Shown: positions 1-12,955, counted from the first letter of the stretch. The stretch is 64,000 bases of DNA from Cyathus striatus (GCA_025738555.1 JAOVFP010000009.1:3472001-3536000); one strand, 5' to 3'. The notes: generated by a model from the letters alone, not told the origin. Numbers and translations are program-made.

Positions 1-295
1 CTACCTATCTGGATTTGAGCGTGGAAAGCTATTAGTTAGCGCTCGCCACTGTTACTTTGCGTTTAAGTAAGTTATCTCACATTGATCACGTTTGAACACC
101 TGTTTTCAGTGCACCTAAGGCACAGCGCACTAGGAAAGTAGAAAGCTAGAACAAAAAGTGTCAACAGACAGAAGTGATATACCAATACGTGAGGGTTCAT
201 CTATTCAATCTCATGAGGTTTAATTGATTCTCTGTAGGTACGGACTAGATTTACATGAAACATATAAAAACACTATGGCCATATCCTTAACCTTC
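1..295. other. 3' flank of CHAT copy 1, no gene seen
   Basis: No open frame, repeat or RNA gene is recognised in this stretch. It lies downstream of the minus-strand CHAT gene that ends at 296. Confidence 0.5.
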
Positions 296-3200
296 TCAAT
301 CCCCAAGGTAAATAAAAGGAACCCATCTGGAGAATTCAACACCCCGCTTCCTTAGCTCTGCGATTGCCAAATGAACGGCTTCGGCCGCCAACTCCGTATT
401 CGGTACCGGTCGACTCTTATCCTTAAGGAGGTGGGAATAAAATGTATCTGCGACGACTGGACCATCGTCGTCGCTGATTTTCCTATGAAATCGTGATGTA
501 AGTACATTACAATATAATTGGTTATATAAATGCAACCTTACCACATTGTTGCGACGACCCCTCTAAATCCAGAGAAGAGAAGTGTTGCTCCCACGTGCAT
601 CGCTTCGTCTGGAAGTGCAATATAACCCTTGGCAGTCTCGCATGCACAGAGAAATGCTAGAGCTGCGTTTTTCACGCGTTTCTCCATGATTCTAGATACT
701 GTGAGATCACCATCTTGTAATTTCAGCGAGCTATTAAGTGGGTTGTGGATGTTTTGCTGTCCATGGCATGCGAAATGTGCTATTGAAACAGATGTTAGGT
801 TAGAAGCAACACTATCCACTAATGCAGGTGAGTCTTTTGTTCCAAATTTGTATAGGAATTCGGATGAGATGTGTGTCTCAATAACATTCATCTCGTCAAC
901 AGTATGTGGAAGACCCTTTGGGTCTGTCACTACCATCATCTTAAATGGCGCCTGTGATCCGCTAGAGGACGAGGGTGCATTCTTGATTAGTGAACCTACT
1001 GTTGGCATATACGATGAGATAAAATAATCGAAAGTGCTTTCAACACTGGACATGTCGTCTTTGTATACCCCTGCAGCATGCAAAGGAAGAAATGAAAATG
1101 CTCCTGTAGGGCACCATGTTATGCGGGTTTCCGTGCCTGTTCCTTTCTGCAATGCTAGCGCACTGACAATGTGGCTAACTACATTATTCCACAGAAACTT
1201 CAACACAGATTTGATCAGATCTGATGGGTGCATTGAGACCCTCCCGCCCCTTTCTTTATTGTTGGCTTCTTTACGCTGCTCCAAGGCCTTTGATTCATCC
1301 GAGTCTCGTTTGCCCCTTTGACCCTGTTCTCTACTAGGCAACTGAAACATCAAATCCAGCAACTTTTGGTTCGGAGCGTTCGGCAGCAGTACATGTTTCA
1401 CATCATCCGAAAGCATTATTAAGGCGTGACTTCCTTGTTCGTGAGGTATGAGATATATAACCGGATTTTTAATGGATTTTTGTAAACTGGATAGGTCCTT
1501 CGGCATCAAGAAGTCGCCAAAGCCTTCCACATCATGAATTTTATTCAATATCTGTCCCCATTCTTCGTTTAATTCTCCAATTCGGACACTCTGCTCTTCA
1601 CGAATAAGACTCTCTGCGTGGCTACCAGCACCTTGTACCTCCTGTTCGAGAGTTGCTTTTTCGAGCTCAGCAGATATTCTCGAAAATATAGTTTCTAAAT
1701 CTGGAGCTGCAACTCGCAATGCATCTGTGGGGGTTCGGAGCTGTAAAATTTGATGCCAAAACGATGCGCGACCGGTTTCGAGGTACTCGACAGCTTTGTT
1801 ATATTTTCCAACTTTTATCGCATTAAGAGCTGCTTTACGACCAGCACCATCTGTATTACTAAATATGAAACTTCGATGCCTTTCGTCTAGCTTGGTTCCC
1901 AACGAGTTCAATTTAGGAAGGAAATTCATGGCTTGGTCGTAAGCCGTTAACGCAGACTCGGGATTCCACCTCTGCAAAATGGTGGCCCATTGCATTGCTG
2001 CACGAAATCGATACGGAATCGGTGAGGAAGTAGCTTCTAATACTACAGCCTTGAATTGTCGTATAATGTCAATAAAAATAGGGCGCATTTCGCTTTCGGG
2101 AGTTTTACCCGATAGGTAAATCAGACCCAGTTTTCTTGCCCGTGCTGTCCCGTATCCTACGTCGTACTCAGCTCTGTGGTAGTGATTACTTGGTAGTGCT
2201 TTCAGACATTGGTTGTAGTTATGTATAGCTTCATCCAAGTCCTGCACGTTTTCCGTATGATGGAACCTAGTAAACAGAGCTTCGGCCAGGTTGTGGAATA
2301 TTGTTGCTCGTTTGGAATATTTCTCGGGGCATAGCTCCAATGCCTTTCGAGCATAAAATATGCTTCCATCAATGTCTTCAAATTCACGGGTAACTGTGTA
2401 GAAACTTCGCAGCCTATGAGCCATTTCATTGGCTGCATCAAACGGATTTTTGGTAACAGGGGTATATCCTCGTAGGTTTGAAATGTTGCTTCTTACAATT
2501 TCTACGTCATTTTCTGTACTTTTCATCAAGCCGAACATTGTCTCCACTATACTGCCCATCCCAAATGGTAATATTGTTAAAGATTCTTGCACTAAACACT
2601 GGATCTCCGCGAGTTGCCCAAATCTGAAATGTTTAGCTAGTCGTGCCTTTTCAAGCAATGCATGCGCAAGAGCCATAAGAATAATGCCATCCTTTGGTGC
2701 AAGTAGAACAGCTTCCCTGAGATATAATATTCCATTATTCAGCTGCGTCACTTCTCCACTAATCTTGAAAAGAGATGTTAAAGCAGTTCCTAACTGCTGG
2801 AGTGTGTTGGCGCGATCAGGATGAGGGAGAGGCTGTGACAACAGCACTACTTGATACTGTGCAATATTGTCGAATAATTTTGCTTATCCTGTTCTTCATC
2901 GAAGAGTTGTCCAAACCTTTGGGCAAGGCTATGTAGATATTCATCTGGCTTTTTCTCGTATGTCATCGAATGCCTAATCCCCTCGTTTAGATCATCAGCA
3001 TTATTATTATTTCTTTTGCAGCGATCCAATAGACAGACGCCCAATAGACGCTTCGACCTGACATACCGTTCCGAACCGACTGCAGGTAACATTATCGCAG
3101 CCCGTAGACACAGAATGGCGCCGTCAAGATCTTTATTGGGACCCCTTCTCTTTCAAGCTGTTTGCTTCGGAGTTGTAAGGATTCCGCAAGCTCATAAAAC

Positions 3201-4075
3201 AGGTCGAAGGGATCCTCAGGAATTTCGAGAACCGAGGGCAACCTCTCTGAGTCACTTTCCCGATATCGAATCAATAGGATCCTATATAACGCATTGAACG
3301 CAAGAGATCGCTGTTCATGGGAAGACGGAATAAGACCCATGAACTGAGTTATGTCAGATATTGTATCGTCCAAGTGTCTTTGATCAGGCATAATGGCAAG
3401 AAGCCAAATTAACTGATCAAACAAAGGGTTACATCGTTCAGTATTCGAGTTTGGGAGAAAATGGCTGACAACTCGTCGAAGGATTGCTATCACATCCTCA
3501 GCAGCTGGAGTTATGTCCTCTTCTTCGTGTACCTTGATTAAAACAATGGAGAAATTGGAGATAGTTGCAAATACGTCACTATCGGGGATGGCTGTTTTTG
3601 CTAATTCGTTCCGATAATGTGAAACCGCATAGTGTGAAGCCTGGATGTAAGGTGATGTATCGTCGCTATATTTCTTCGTCAGCAACAGTATGAAGTTGTC
3701 GATCAATGTGCGACGATTTGTAAGGGAATGTTCTGCATCCTCGAGACATTTATATATCAATACAAATTCTTTTTCAAGCTGTGCTGCATCTGAAATCGCT
3801 TTGATTCTCTTCGCAAGTTCATCGAAAAGTTGTTCCAAATAATCGGTGTCGTTGAACTGTGCGTTGCCGTAGTAAGAGATAGCACGGTATAGGACACTGG
3901 GGTCGTTGTTGCATTTATATCTTTCGATAAGAGAATCTCCTAGCTGGAACACAACAACGTTAAAACGGATCCAGAGTGTGTATCAGAGATGTTTACGTAC
4001 AGTCAGCGAGTCGAGGGTGTTCAAAGTATGAGTTCCGCCCTCAAATTGTTCTACGCTTATTTGCCTTTCGTCCAT
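296..4075 (-). CDS. CHAT-domain protease-like protein with TPR-type helical repeats (copy 1), two apparent frameshifts
   Basis: Predicted cytosolic protein with a long helical N-terminal part (repeat units such as LDEAIHNYNQCLKALP are TPR-like) and a C-terminal CHAT domain, a caspase/separase-related peptidase fold. The CHAT dyad is visible: His in AHFACHGQQ (near 760-782) and Cys in LAFLCACETAKG (near 640). Exon 1 (4075-4001, starting MDERQISVEQ) ends at a GTACGT donor, and exon 2 opens at 3943 after a 57-bp intron. A last 59-bp intron (541-483) joins ATM-W to KISDDDGPVVAD, and the stop is at 296-298. Comparison with copy 2 shows the frame slipping by one base near 3138-3145 and again near 2868-2878, each time like a missing base. 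The gene may therefore be a recent pseudogene, or these are assembly errors. No substrate can be assigned. It lies downstream of a DUF6533 gene on the same strand, and the same pair recurs in copy 2. Confidence 0.85.
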
Positions 4076-4930
4076 CTATGTACAATGTTACTATAATGTT
4101 AAATAGAGATGACTCGGAATGGGAATTACCGCCTATTGTAAGAGAATAGATGTACTGGATACATGAACTGGGAAGTCATGTATTTAAGAGCTGTAACAAT
4201 ACTTGCGCAGCTGACCGACAGGGACCCATCTGTCGTGCTATTATTGACGCTGTGCTTGTCAGTTGATGGGGATGGCCCGAAATATTTCCTATCAGATACT
4301 AATCAGAAGAAGCAAAAAACTCAAAGCAATAATATTATAGACTTCGCATGCACGAATAGCAAAATATCATCGAAAAGATCAATCGACAGCTGGTCGCCGT
4401 CTTGTCGCCGTCGCGATGGCATAGCCAACCGAGCATCTTACTTCAACTTGGAGGTTGCACCAGTTTATGTAGCTACACGGCCACATTAAGTATACGAATA
4501 GCCTGGGGAAATTCGTGGTTATTGTCCTAGAGGAATAAGAGAGGGGACAACGATTAGTATGCCATTGTAGCGCCAGCGTCAGGACCGAACATTCAGTGCG
4601 TGCAAACCGCAGTCAATCGGAGACAGCCGGATGGTAAGTGATGCATGCATGTGCCAGAACCTAGGTACCCGAGACCCCGTGCCCCGGTCCAGATGTCCAG
4701 TCGTTTTCAACTTCGACGCCTTGACGCTGATCCCTCCCAATTTTCTTAATGGTTCCGGCTATTTCTCAAAACGACATAACTGTAAAAGTGGACATTACTA
4801 ACGCTGCTCGTTCCGACAGATGATCCTGGTGACGACTCAATCGTCTTATATCATTGTTATCGCTCTTACAGTGCTTTGTTTAGGAACCACCCTCTTCATG
4901 ACGAATATAATTTCATACAAATAATTCAAA
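4076..4930. other. intergenic, upstream of CHAT copy 1
   Basis: This 855-bp gap lies between the DUF6533 stop and the CHAT start on the minus strand. A 108-codon plus-strand frame at 4163-4489 has no recognisable features and is not called. Parts near 4140-4190 (ATGTATTTAA) resemble the matching gap in copy 2 near 41860-41890, as expected after block duplication. Confidence 0.5.
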
Positions 4931-6562
4931 CTATAACTCAGATAGTGCGGATGCTTGAGCACCAATTTCAAACTGTATCGTATTTGCAGAAACCAGGAGT
5001 TCCTCCAAAGTATCACCGCCGTGGGCCTCCGTGCGTGCGTTGTCTTTGATGTGTAGAACTACCCGGCATGTTAGTATGGCATGGATAACACGTTCAATCC
5101 TGTTTCGTTTTGATAAGTATTAAATCTGTTTATATGGTCTGGCAGTACTGACATTGTTAGAAGGTTGATAAAGTCGAGCTAGCACGTGGATTAATTAGTT
5201 ATTTTGCATCGAGAACTGAGGTTACTACGTACAGGCATAGCACGGATCACGACTACATTCAACGTTGATAGAACTGAGCGGATAACCTAGTTAGAACCAA
5301 AGCTTTGATAAGATGATGAACGTACCGAAGAGATAGAAGTAGTATAATATCCCTATTTCGAAGTCAGTCAGCATGATGTTATCGTGCCGAGCAGAGAAAT
5401 GGTGCACGATCTTTAAGTATAGGTTTTAGGAGCTCGCCGGGCATCGAAGTTGTGAAGAAAGTGCGTATTAATGATTCATTGGCCATAGGTACTAGACAGA
5501 TATCCGCATTTTAGTCTGGAAACATTTCCGCATTAAGAGCTGCCACTAACGGGATCGAAATGCCTGCACAGCCATGAGAGTTAATAAACCTACACAATCA
5601 TCAATGTCTAGTTGTTAGAATAAAACAATATTGCATTTCACCTGCATCATATACCATCAATATTATCCATTCCATACTCGAGAGTACACGACTTCCTCCT
5701 TCGAGAAAGCAACCACGAAATGGCTGATATGGTGGGTCGACAACTAAACCATAGTTGTATCAGTATTATACGTGAAAAGGGATAGAGATGATGATTACAT
5801 TTCGCAGTGCCAGAAAATAAAACCATGATTGGAATCGCTGGAACCGCCGCGGCTAGCGAGAAGACAATCAAGCCGATTCCAACTGCTTTTCTTCTCCGCC
5901 ACACTGTCCACGTTCTTAGACTAAGTATAACTATATGCTGTATTAGTATCGATGATGAAGTGCGATATTCCCCTACGTTCAGCCACAATAATTCCAGCGA
6001 GGATTAAAACTAAAGTGTACGAATGTGGCTGTTAAGTTAAAACCGAAGCAAAAACTGCGTGTACGAACATGCATTAACTGCGTATACTTTGTTGCAGGTT
6101 TGAATCGATAGCCCAGAGGAAAATGTCCCTGTGTCCCAGAAAATATTTTATGCATGGAGGGATACGAGTATCGAATGGAAGGACTGACTATAAAGTAGAA
6201 GAGCGGACTCGACAAACGGTAGATATCGAGTGAACAGAAACATTAGGTTGGGTATAGAAATTTTTGAATTCCATATATATGTAATTTCGAGCTCGATAGT
6301 CAAGAAATAGTCGAAAAGCTGGCAAGACGTCTATTCAGAATGGCATCGAACTTCCTCAACTTCTACTTACCAGTATTGCAATGGCCGCAACTTCTCTTTG
6401 CATGTGAGCCGAGCACAGTGACGTTATGTGTACACAAATTCCTACCATCTAAATACTATAAGCATACAGTGAGCTTTATCCATACTCTTTGCAAAGGCGA
6501 TGGCCTACCATGAATAGCTGAATGTGCTCCAATGCCAAAATTGTGGAAAGTGTGGAGTGCAT
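4931..6562 (-). CDS. DUF6533-family multi-pass membrane protein (copy 1)
   Basis: Integral membrane protein of unknown function in a family very common in basidiomycetes. The start chosen (6562, MHSTLSTILALEHIQLF) splices to YLD and then REVAAIAILAFDYFLTIELE. The segment FDYFLTIELEITYIWNSK followed by FLFTRYLPFVES is the DUF6533 signature. Downstream exons give a membrane segment and LILSLRTWTVW, then the hydrophobic VGIGLIVFSLAAAVPAIP, then PPYQPFRGCFLEGGSRVL, then a segment ending TLNVVVIRAMP, then IERVIHAILTCRVVLHIK, and a polar tail ending SALSEL with TAG at 4931-4933. About ten short exons with GT..AG introns are needed, and no premature stop was met. One donor follows GATC where copy 2 has GATG. 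Exon order and product match copy 2 at 42879-44463. Confidence 0.8.
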
Positions 6563-7578
6563 TAGAGAGGGGCATAGGATATCGATATATCCCTTGTAGC
6601 TTTTATACATAATAGGGGATGATCAAATGGAACTTATGGAACTTATCACTTAACCGCGAACGGACCGCATGGGATATAGAAGGCGACAAGCAGTTAACGC
6701 TACACTTAACTTTCGATCCGGGAATCGAGAATGATGATTTACGGTGATACTGGGTGATACAGAAGGACTCGTCAAGATCGTGACGAGTGTGGTACTACAG
6801 TTTTGAAGTTTTCATCCTCTCCTTTCTAAATTTGTTCGACTACGAAGTCAAAAGTTGCAAAGTATGATTCTGCTGCTTATAAATGGACCATTCATCTTTA
6901 CTTTCGAATGTTAAATTTATGCTAATAGTAGTAAAAGTCAATTTAAAACTCATATCCGAGGCTTTGGTTGGCAGATGGATTGACGTTTAAGAAGTAAGAT
7001 ATCCGCACTAAGGACTAACTTTGCAAGACGTAGATTGGGCGGCGGGCCTTGATTGAATTTGGATGAGATTACATCAAACCTAAATATCAAGGTAAGTCCA
7101 GTTCAATAAATATCTCTCATCGAAAGAAATACTAGAGATACATATACATATTATGATTCATACAGTGTCAACGCAAAATTAAGGATGAAAACGTTCCAAC
7201 TTTCAAGTTGCTTCAAGCTCCATGGCTCGAGCGTGAGAATCTCCATTGTTTGTTTACGTACTTGAACATGCTGTGTTGCACCCATTGAATATAACAGTTC
7301 TTTTTCGTCTCAAGCTCTGACAGCAAGGCTGAGCAGACCAAGCTTGGCACAGCACAGACTCAAGTTGGGCTCGAGAATACAAAGGTGGCAGGCCTCCTCG
7401 ACTTTCTGTAAAATGTTGAGTTCAAGGGGGCCAGACGTTGGACAGCTGACAGGTTCCAGTAAGTGGACGTCCAGCTATTAAGTACTCTATCGCAGTCGGT
7501 TGATATCCTGCACTGACAGATTTGATTTATAAGAACTTTACATGAACCCAAACCTTCACTTCAGTTGCTTTACTCTCC
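6563..7578. other. intergenic between duplicated blocks
   Basis: About 1 kb between the DUF6533 copy 1 start and the CHAT copy 2 end. Apart from the TATA-like box no gene, repeat or RNA is recognised. The junction between the two copies of the duplicated block should lie here. Confidence 0.45.
6601..6607 (-). promoter_or_regulatory. TATA-like box of DUF6533 copy 1
   Basis: TATAAAA on the minus strand, about 40 bp before the chosen ATG at 6562. Copy 2 has a similar TATAAAGA at nearly the same distance, which supports the start choice. Confidence 0.45.
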
Positions 7579-8977
7579 TCAATTTCCTAGATGAATGAAA
7601 GGAACCCATATCCTAAATTCTACTCCCCGCTTCCTTAGTTCTGCAGTTGCAAAATGAACTGCTTCAGCTGCCAACTTCGTGTTCGGTATAATCGGATCAT
7701 CTTTAAGCAGATGCGCATAAAACACGTCTGCAACAACTGGACCATCAGCGTCATCGATCGACCTACCATGTTCAACTGTCAGTACATTAATATCCTGTTT
7801 GATTAGAAGGATTCTTACCACATTGTTGCAACAACACTTCTAAATCCAGAGAAGAGAAGCGTCGCTCCAAAATGCATCGCTTCGTCTGGAAGTGCTTTGT
7901 CACCCATTGCCGTCTCGCATGCGCAGAGAAATGCAAGGGCTGCATTCGGCATGCGTTGTTCCATAATACGCGATATTTTAAGATCACCATCCTGTAGCTT
8001 CAGGGAGCTACTTAGTGGTTTGTCGGTGAGTTGCTGTCCGTGGCATGCAAAATGTGCTATTGTAACAGATGAAAGGCTCGAAACAACGTCATCGACTGAT
8101 GCAGGGGAGTCATTGGTTCCAAATTTGTGGAGGACATCAGATGAAACATATTTTTCAATCTCTTTCATCTCGGTGATAGTTTGGGGAAGGCTCTTTGGGT
8201 CTATGACAACCATCATATTAAATGGTCCCTGTGGGTCCATTGACGGTGCGTTCTTGAGTATTGCTCCTACAGTTGGAGTATATGACGAGATAAAATAGTC
8301 GGAAGCGCTGTCAACACTTGACATGTCGTTTTTATAAATACCAGCGGCATGCAGAGGAAGGAAAGAAAATATCCCAGTAGGACACCATATGATGCGGGTT
8401 TCCTCGCCTCTTTCTTTTGTCAACACTAGGGTTAACGATCTGACTCACTACATCATGCCACAGAACCTCCAAGGACGATTTGACTCGGTCCACTCTATTA
8501 GAGCGTATTGGTCTCCCACCCCGTTCGTTATCGTTGGTATCTCGAAGTTGCTCTCATGATTCTAATTCATAAGGATCCACTTCGGCTCCTCTACCTTCTC
8601 CAGCAGGTAACCGAAACAGTATACTCTGTAGCCTTTTGTAAGGAGCATTAGGAAGCGGTACATGCTTCACACAGTCTGAAAGCATAATTAGAGCATGACT
8701 ACCATGTTCATGGGGTACGAGATAAACAACTGGATGTTTAGCAGATCGTTGTAAACTGGACAGATTTTTCGGCAACAAGAAGTTATTAAAGCCATCCAAC
8801 TGATGTATTTTGTTTAACGCCTGTTCCCATTCCTCATTTAATTCTCCAAGCCGGACTGTTTCCTCTTCACGCATTAATCTCTCTGTATGACCACCACCAT
8901 CGTGTAGCTGCACATCTAGAGTGGCTCTTTCAAGTTCAGCAGATATTCTAGTAAACTTGGCTTCCAGTTCGGGAGCT

Positions 8978-9530
8978 GTGTAGAGCAGGCGTTTCGCCTG
9001 CACTACAAAATTCGATATTTTACCGATCTCATTACGTAATCAGCTGATGCGTGCGTCGACGCGTTTGTGCGCGTTCACGCGCGCGCACTCTCGCGCTTTC
9101 CCTCATTTCCCTCCAACGCCGACACTCTTGCATAGCTCGGACGCCGCAATTACTCAAGATCATCGATACTGCGCACTACCAAGCTCCACAGAATACCGGA
9201 ATTAGTGTCACCAAAGGCCGTGTTTGTCTCTACTCAAGTTTTATTCTTTAAGCTTTCTTTCTATTCATTGGTATGTTTTCGGTTTCATACCTTACCATTT
9301 TCTTTCATAAATCTACGATTTAAACACTCTTAATTTCCGTTTTATTAACCATTCCTCATTAAGTACACTCTTTATTTTAATTTTCTATAAAATCCCTGTA
9401 CCTAGACATTTGCAATCCAGCTTTACATTTGCCCCCTTCTCGATGCCTTAGAACACCCAGGTCGAACGGATGTTCAACCGACTCGCTTACAATTTCTTTG
9501 TTTAGGCCTCAAGCTCATTGTCTCCTCTAC
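8978..9530. mobile_element. 553-bp insertion inside CHAT copy 2, type unknown
   Basis: Copy 1 has no counterpart for this segment: helical-domain homology stops at REAA (near 9531) and resumes at APELEAKF (near 8977). The ends carry short inverted GTAGAG/CTCTAC and are bordered on both sides by CAGCT. One end has a 12-bp hairpin (8980-9007) around GCAGGCGTTTCGCCTGC. The inside is CpG-rich near 9050-9110 and T-rich after 9240, with no coding frame recognised. An intron is unlikely because removal does not restore frame at GT..AG. A MITE or SINE-like insertion fits best. Confidence 0.6.
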
Positions 9531-11636
9531 AGCTGCTTCTCGTAGTCTATCCGTGCGGATACGCAGCTGCAATACTTGTTGCCAAAATACGGTACGACCG
9601 GCTTCAAGAAGTTCAATAGCGTTGTTATACTTTCCGATTGTTATAGCATTAAGGGCTGCATTGCGACTAACACCATCTGTATTGCTGAGTTTGAAACTCT
9701 CCTGCATTTCGACTAGTTTGGTTCCAAACAACTTCAGCCTAGGAAGGAATTTTATGGCTTGGATGTAAGCCTCTAATGCAGCCTCTGGATTCCAGCTCTC
9801 TTCATACTTGGCCCACAATGTTGCTGCATGAAAGCGATGGTGAATGGGAGAGGATGTAGCTTCGACCGCAGCAGCTTTATACAGCTGAGTGACGTCAGCA
9901 AAAATAACCCCTAGTTCACTTTCTGGAACTTCGCCGGATAGTCGCAGTAGCTCTAATTTCCTCAGTCGCGCGTTCCCGAACCCGATCGAATACTCTGCTT
10001 TGAAGTAGTTGTTAACGGGCAATATTTTCCTACATTTGTCGAAGTTTTGTAGCGCTTCTTCTAAATCCTGCAGTTCTTTCAAGTGTTGATGCCGGGCGAA
10101 TAGAGCATCTGCAAGATTGTAGAATATTGTAGCCTTTTTGGAGTGATTCTCAGGACACATTTCGGAAGCTTGGCGAGCATAAAATATGCACCTATCCAAG
10201 TCGTCAATATCCCGAGTGTATGTGTAGAAACCTCGAAGCCTTTGAGCCATTTCGAGTACTCCATTAAAGGGGTCATCGGCAACAGGTTTCATTTCTCGGA
10301 GGTTCGAAACGTTTTGTTGGACTGAGGTCGCAAGTTCGCTGTCATTAGAAGGTATTTTGAACATTCCGATCATTGTGTCTACAATACCTTCGACACCGAA
10401 CGGTAATAGCGATGCAGATTCACGCATTAATGTGATAATCTCGACAAATTTCTCAGTTGTCCAAGGTTTAACCACTTCTGCTTTCTGCATTAAAACAAGT
10501 GCGAGCGCCATAGTTGCAACGCCATCCTTTGGGGCGAGCAGAACAGCTTCCCTGAGATACATTATGGCCTTGTTTAGTTACGACACTTCCCCACTAATTT
10601 TAAACATCGAAGATAAAGAAGTTCCTAATTGCACAAGTGTTTCGGCACGATCAGGATGAGGGGGATGCTGTGACGACAGCACTACCTGGTACTGAGCGAT
10701 TTCATCCGCTATCTTTCGCGCATCCAGTTCTTCGTCGAAGAGCTTCAGAAACCTTGTCGCGAGATCGTTCAGCTCTTTATCCGGTTTTTTCTCGTAAGCC
10801 ATCGAATGTTCAGTTCCTTCATTTAGATCCTGAATATCGTCATTTCGTTTGTAGCGAGCCAACAGACAGGCACCCAGCATTTTTTTTGCCTTAACGTAGT
10901 TCTTTGAACCCTCTGCAGGCAACATGATGGTAGCTCTAAGACATAGAATGGCTCCGTCAAGATCTTCGTTAGGCGATTTGATTACAACCTGTTTGCTCCG
11001 AAGCTCCAAGGTTTCAGCAAGTTGATAAAATAGGTTGAAGAGGTTTTCTGGAGCTTCAAGAACCGCAGGCAGGTTCTCGGAGTCATCCTTCCGAAACCGA
11101 ACGGAAAGAGTCCTATATAAAGCATTGAAAACCAGAGATCGTTCTTCATGGGAGGATGGAATAAGGCCTATTAACTGAATAATAATGGATATCGTATCGT
11201 CGGGGTGTTGTTGGTCAGGCATTATGGTAAGAAGACGAATTAGGACATCGAATAGTGGCTGGTATCGTTCTGAATTCGAGCTGGAGTCGAAATGACTGAC
11301 GAATCCTCGAATAACTGTTATTACATCCTCAGCAGCTGGATGTATATCCTTTTCTTCATATCCTTCGATTAACACGGTGCATAAATTGGAGATGGTTGCA
11401 TAAACATCGTTTTCTGCTGTGGATTTTATCGCCAATTCATCACGGTAATGCGAGACCGCGTCACCTAAAGCTAGGACGTAAGATGTATCTTCTCTATATC
11501 TCTTCATCATCAACATGATAAGGTTGCTAATCCATGCATGACGATTTGAAATGGAAAGAGTTGCATCTTCGAGACGTTTCTGTAAGAAATCTATTCCTTT
11601 CTCAAGCATTTCTGCATTTGATATCTCCGGGGATCG

Positions 11637-11645
11637 CCGCACGAG
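11637..11645. repeat. target-site duplication, left copy (CCGCACGAG)
   Basis: A perfect 9-bp direct repeat flanks the TIR element and matches 41516-41524. It codes part of the CHAT copy 2 reading frame. Confidence 0.85.
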
Positions 11646-11659
11646 GGGCCGACAGTTTT

Positions 11660-11757
11660 TGACGGTACGCACGGTACTGAACGGTACTCGATGTACCGTG
11701 CATGTACCGTGCAGTACTGATTAGTACCGTAAATGTACCGTGCATACCGTGCATACC
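11660..11757. repeat. left subterminal GTACCGT array of the TIR element
   Basis: About ten copies of GTACCGT or its complement ACGGTAC, some as TGTACCGTGCA, in both orientations. The right end (41385-41508) and an internal stretch (40131-40351) hold the same motif. Such subterminal arrays are usual transposase-binding sites; that role is inferred. Confidence 0.75.
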
Positions 11758-11946
11758 ACACAACAGATACTAATTTACGGTATAAATTGTAACCTAAACA
11801 AGCTATGTAAAATCAATTAAATACTTATTTATCATGGATTCTTCTTGCATCTTACCCTCTTATACCCAATGAATTTAAGTATAGTAGTGTACTCATAATA
11901 TAATTAGGTATTGCTGCTGTACAATTGAGCTTACCACACATCTAAA
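11758..11946. other. left arm of the TIR element, non-coding
   Basis: AT-rich sequence without a gene. It ends CATCTAAA directly before the first Helitron 5' TC. The right arm resumes at 40017 with TGATACTAAT. Confidence 0.7.
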
Positions 11947-12087
11947 TCTTATATATAATGAGAGAAGGCGTGTGAAAAGTGGGTATATATGGGACTTTTG
12001 GGGGTCAGGGTTTGAGGGATTTTGATGGGGTCCTGTTGCTCAACACACATGGATGCAAACAATGTAAAATATATAATAAACATTATA

Positions 12088-12121
12088 AATGACTAAGCAT
12101 CAAGAAAGTAAATGACTAAGC
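12088..12121 (+). repeat. U1 5' subterminal iteron-like repeats (AATGACTAAGC)
   Basis: Two direct copies, 12088-12098 and 12111-12121. The same 11-mer occurs near the 5' end of every unit of the array. Confidence 0.6.
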
Positions 12122-12235
12122 ATCATGAGAGAAGGCCTGGGAAAGTGGATATATTAGATGTAACCGTGGGACACTTGAAAATGCGCACGCCACAATGGGT
12201 GATTAAGTAATGGCTGGAGTTCTGCTACTGGCACT

Positions 12236-12288
12236 TCCCTTCCCTTCCCTTCCCCTCCCTTCCCCCCCTCCCCCCCCTCCCCCCCCTG
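12236..12288 (+). repeat. pyrimidine tract (C/T) in U1
   Basis: About 50 bases consist only of C and T, with runs of six to eight C. The complementary strand is G-rich and could form a quadruplex or triplex. It is not coding. Confidence 0.8.
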
Positions 12289-12779
12289 GAATATAAAGAC
12301 CAAAATAATGGAGTATATTTGGATGAATAATAATGGCACTATAATAATTATATTTCGGATTTTTATGGCTGCTGTAGTGATTTATAGTGTATTTATTAGA
12401 GTTTCAGATGTTGTGATGTGCTGTTTACTGTAATTATATTGTGCTGGAATGTGTTCCCCCCTAAGGTTTGGTAGGACAATTAAATAAGTATATTTATGTG
12501 GATAAGAATGGGACTATAATTTGTAAATTATGATGTATTTGATGGGTGGTTTGGTAATTTATAGTGGGTAATGTGTAGTTTTTGTTGATTATATGATATA
12601 TACCACACAGGTGATATATACAATATATGTCATGGGTTTTTATTACTGATAGCAGAGGAACATTGGTTGAGATATATTTGTGATATAATTTATGTGTAAA
12701 TGGGGATAGGTGTAATATTCAGGAAGACTCTGTTGTTCAGGGCAATTGTTGGGCTATAAAATATGATATATATGACATG

Positions 12780-12955
12780 GGTGATATAACCTAAATGAGG
12801 TGCAATAAATTAAAGGGAGCTCTAACTCATTGATACTCGATGAGTGATTGATGTGAATGAGTGTGTGTAGATATAATCTAAATGAGGTGCAATAAATTAA
12901 AAGGAGCTTTAACTGATTGATACTCAGTATTCATTGCAGAGGGTGTAGATATAAA
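12780..12955 (+). repeat. about 100-bp tandem duplication in U1
   Basis: The stretch from ATATAACCTAAATGAGGTGC to the TTGATACTC region is repeated once with few changes (near 12783 and 12870). Both copies contain AATAAATTAAA and a GAGCT(C/T)TAACT motif. Confidence 0.7.

Larger units (their letters stand above)
7579..11645 (-). pseudogene. CHAT/TPR gene copy 2, 3' part, pseudogene cut by a transposon
   Basis: Paralogue of the gene at 296-4075. Helical repeats read through 11645-9531 and the CHAT domain through 8426-7579. The dyad motifs AHFACHGQQ and LAFLCACETAMG are kept, and a 56-bp intron (7818-7763) precedes the final exon SIDDADGPVVAD. The gene is broken in several ways. The 5' end is separated by the 29.9-kb element (its 5' exons are at 41525-41788). 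There is a nonsense codon at 10575-10577 (TAA where copy 1 has Gln), a 553-bp insertion at 8978-9530, a TGA near 8554, and a frame change near 8425-8440. Across the 9-bp target duplication the join DELVR-RSPEISNAEMLEKG matches copy 1 (DELAK-RIKAISDAAQLEKE), which proves the two parts were one gene. Confidence 0.88.

Noticed and set aside
4163..4489. Small gene upstream of CHAT copy 1
   Set aside because: There is no motif, no counterpart in the duplicated block, and ordinary composition.
8978..9530. Intron in CHAT copy 2
   Set aside because: GT..AG removal does not restore the frame, and copy 1 has no intron there.
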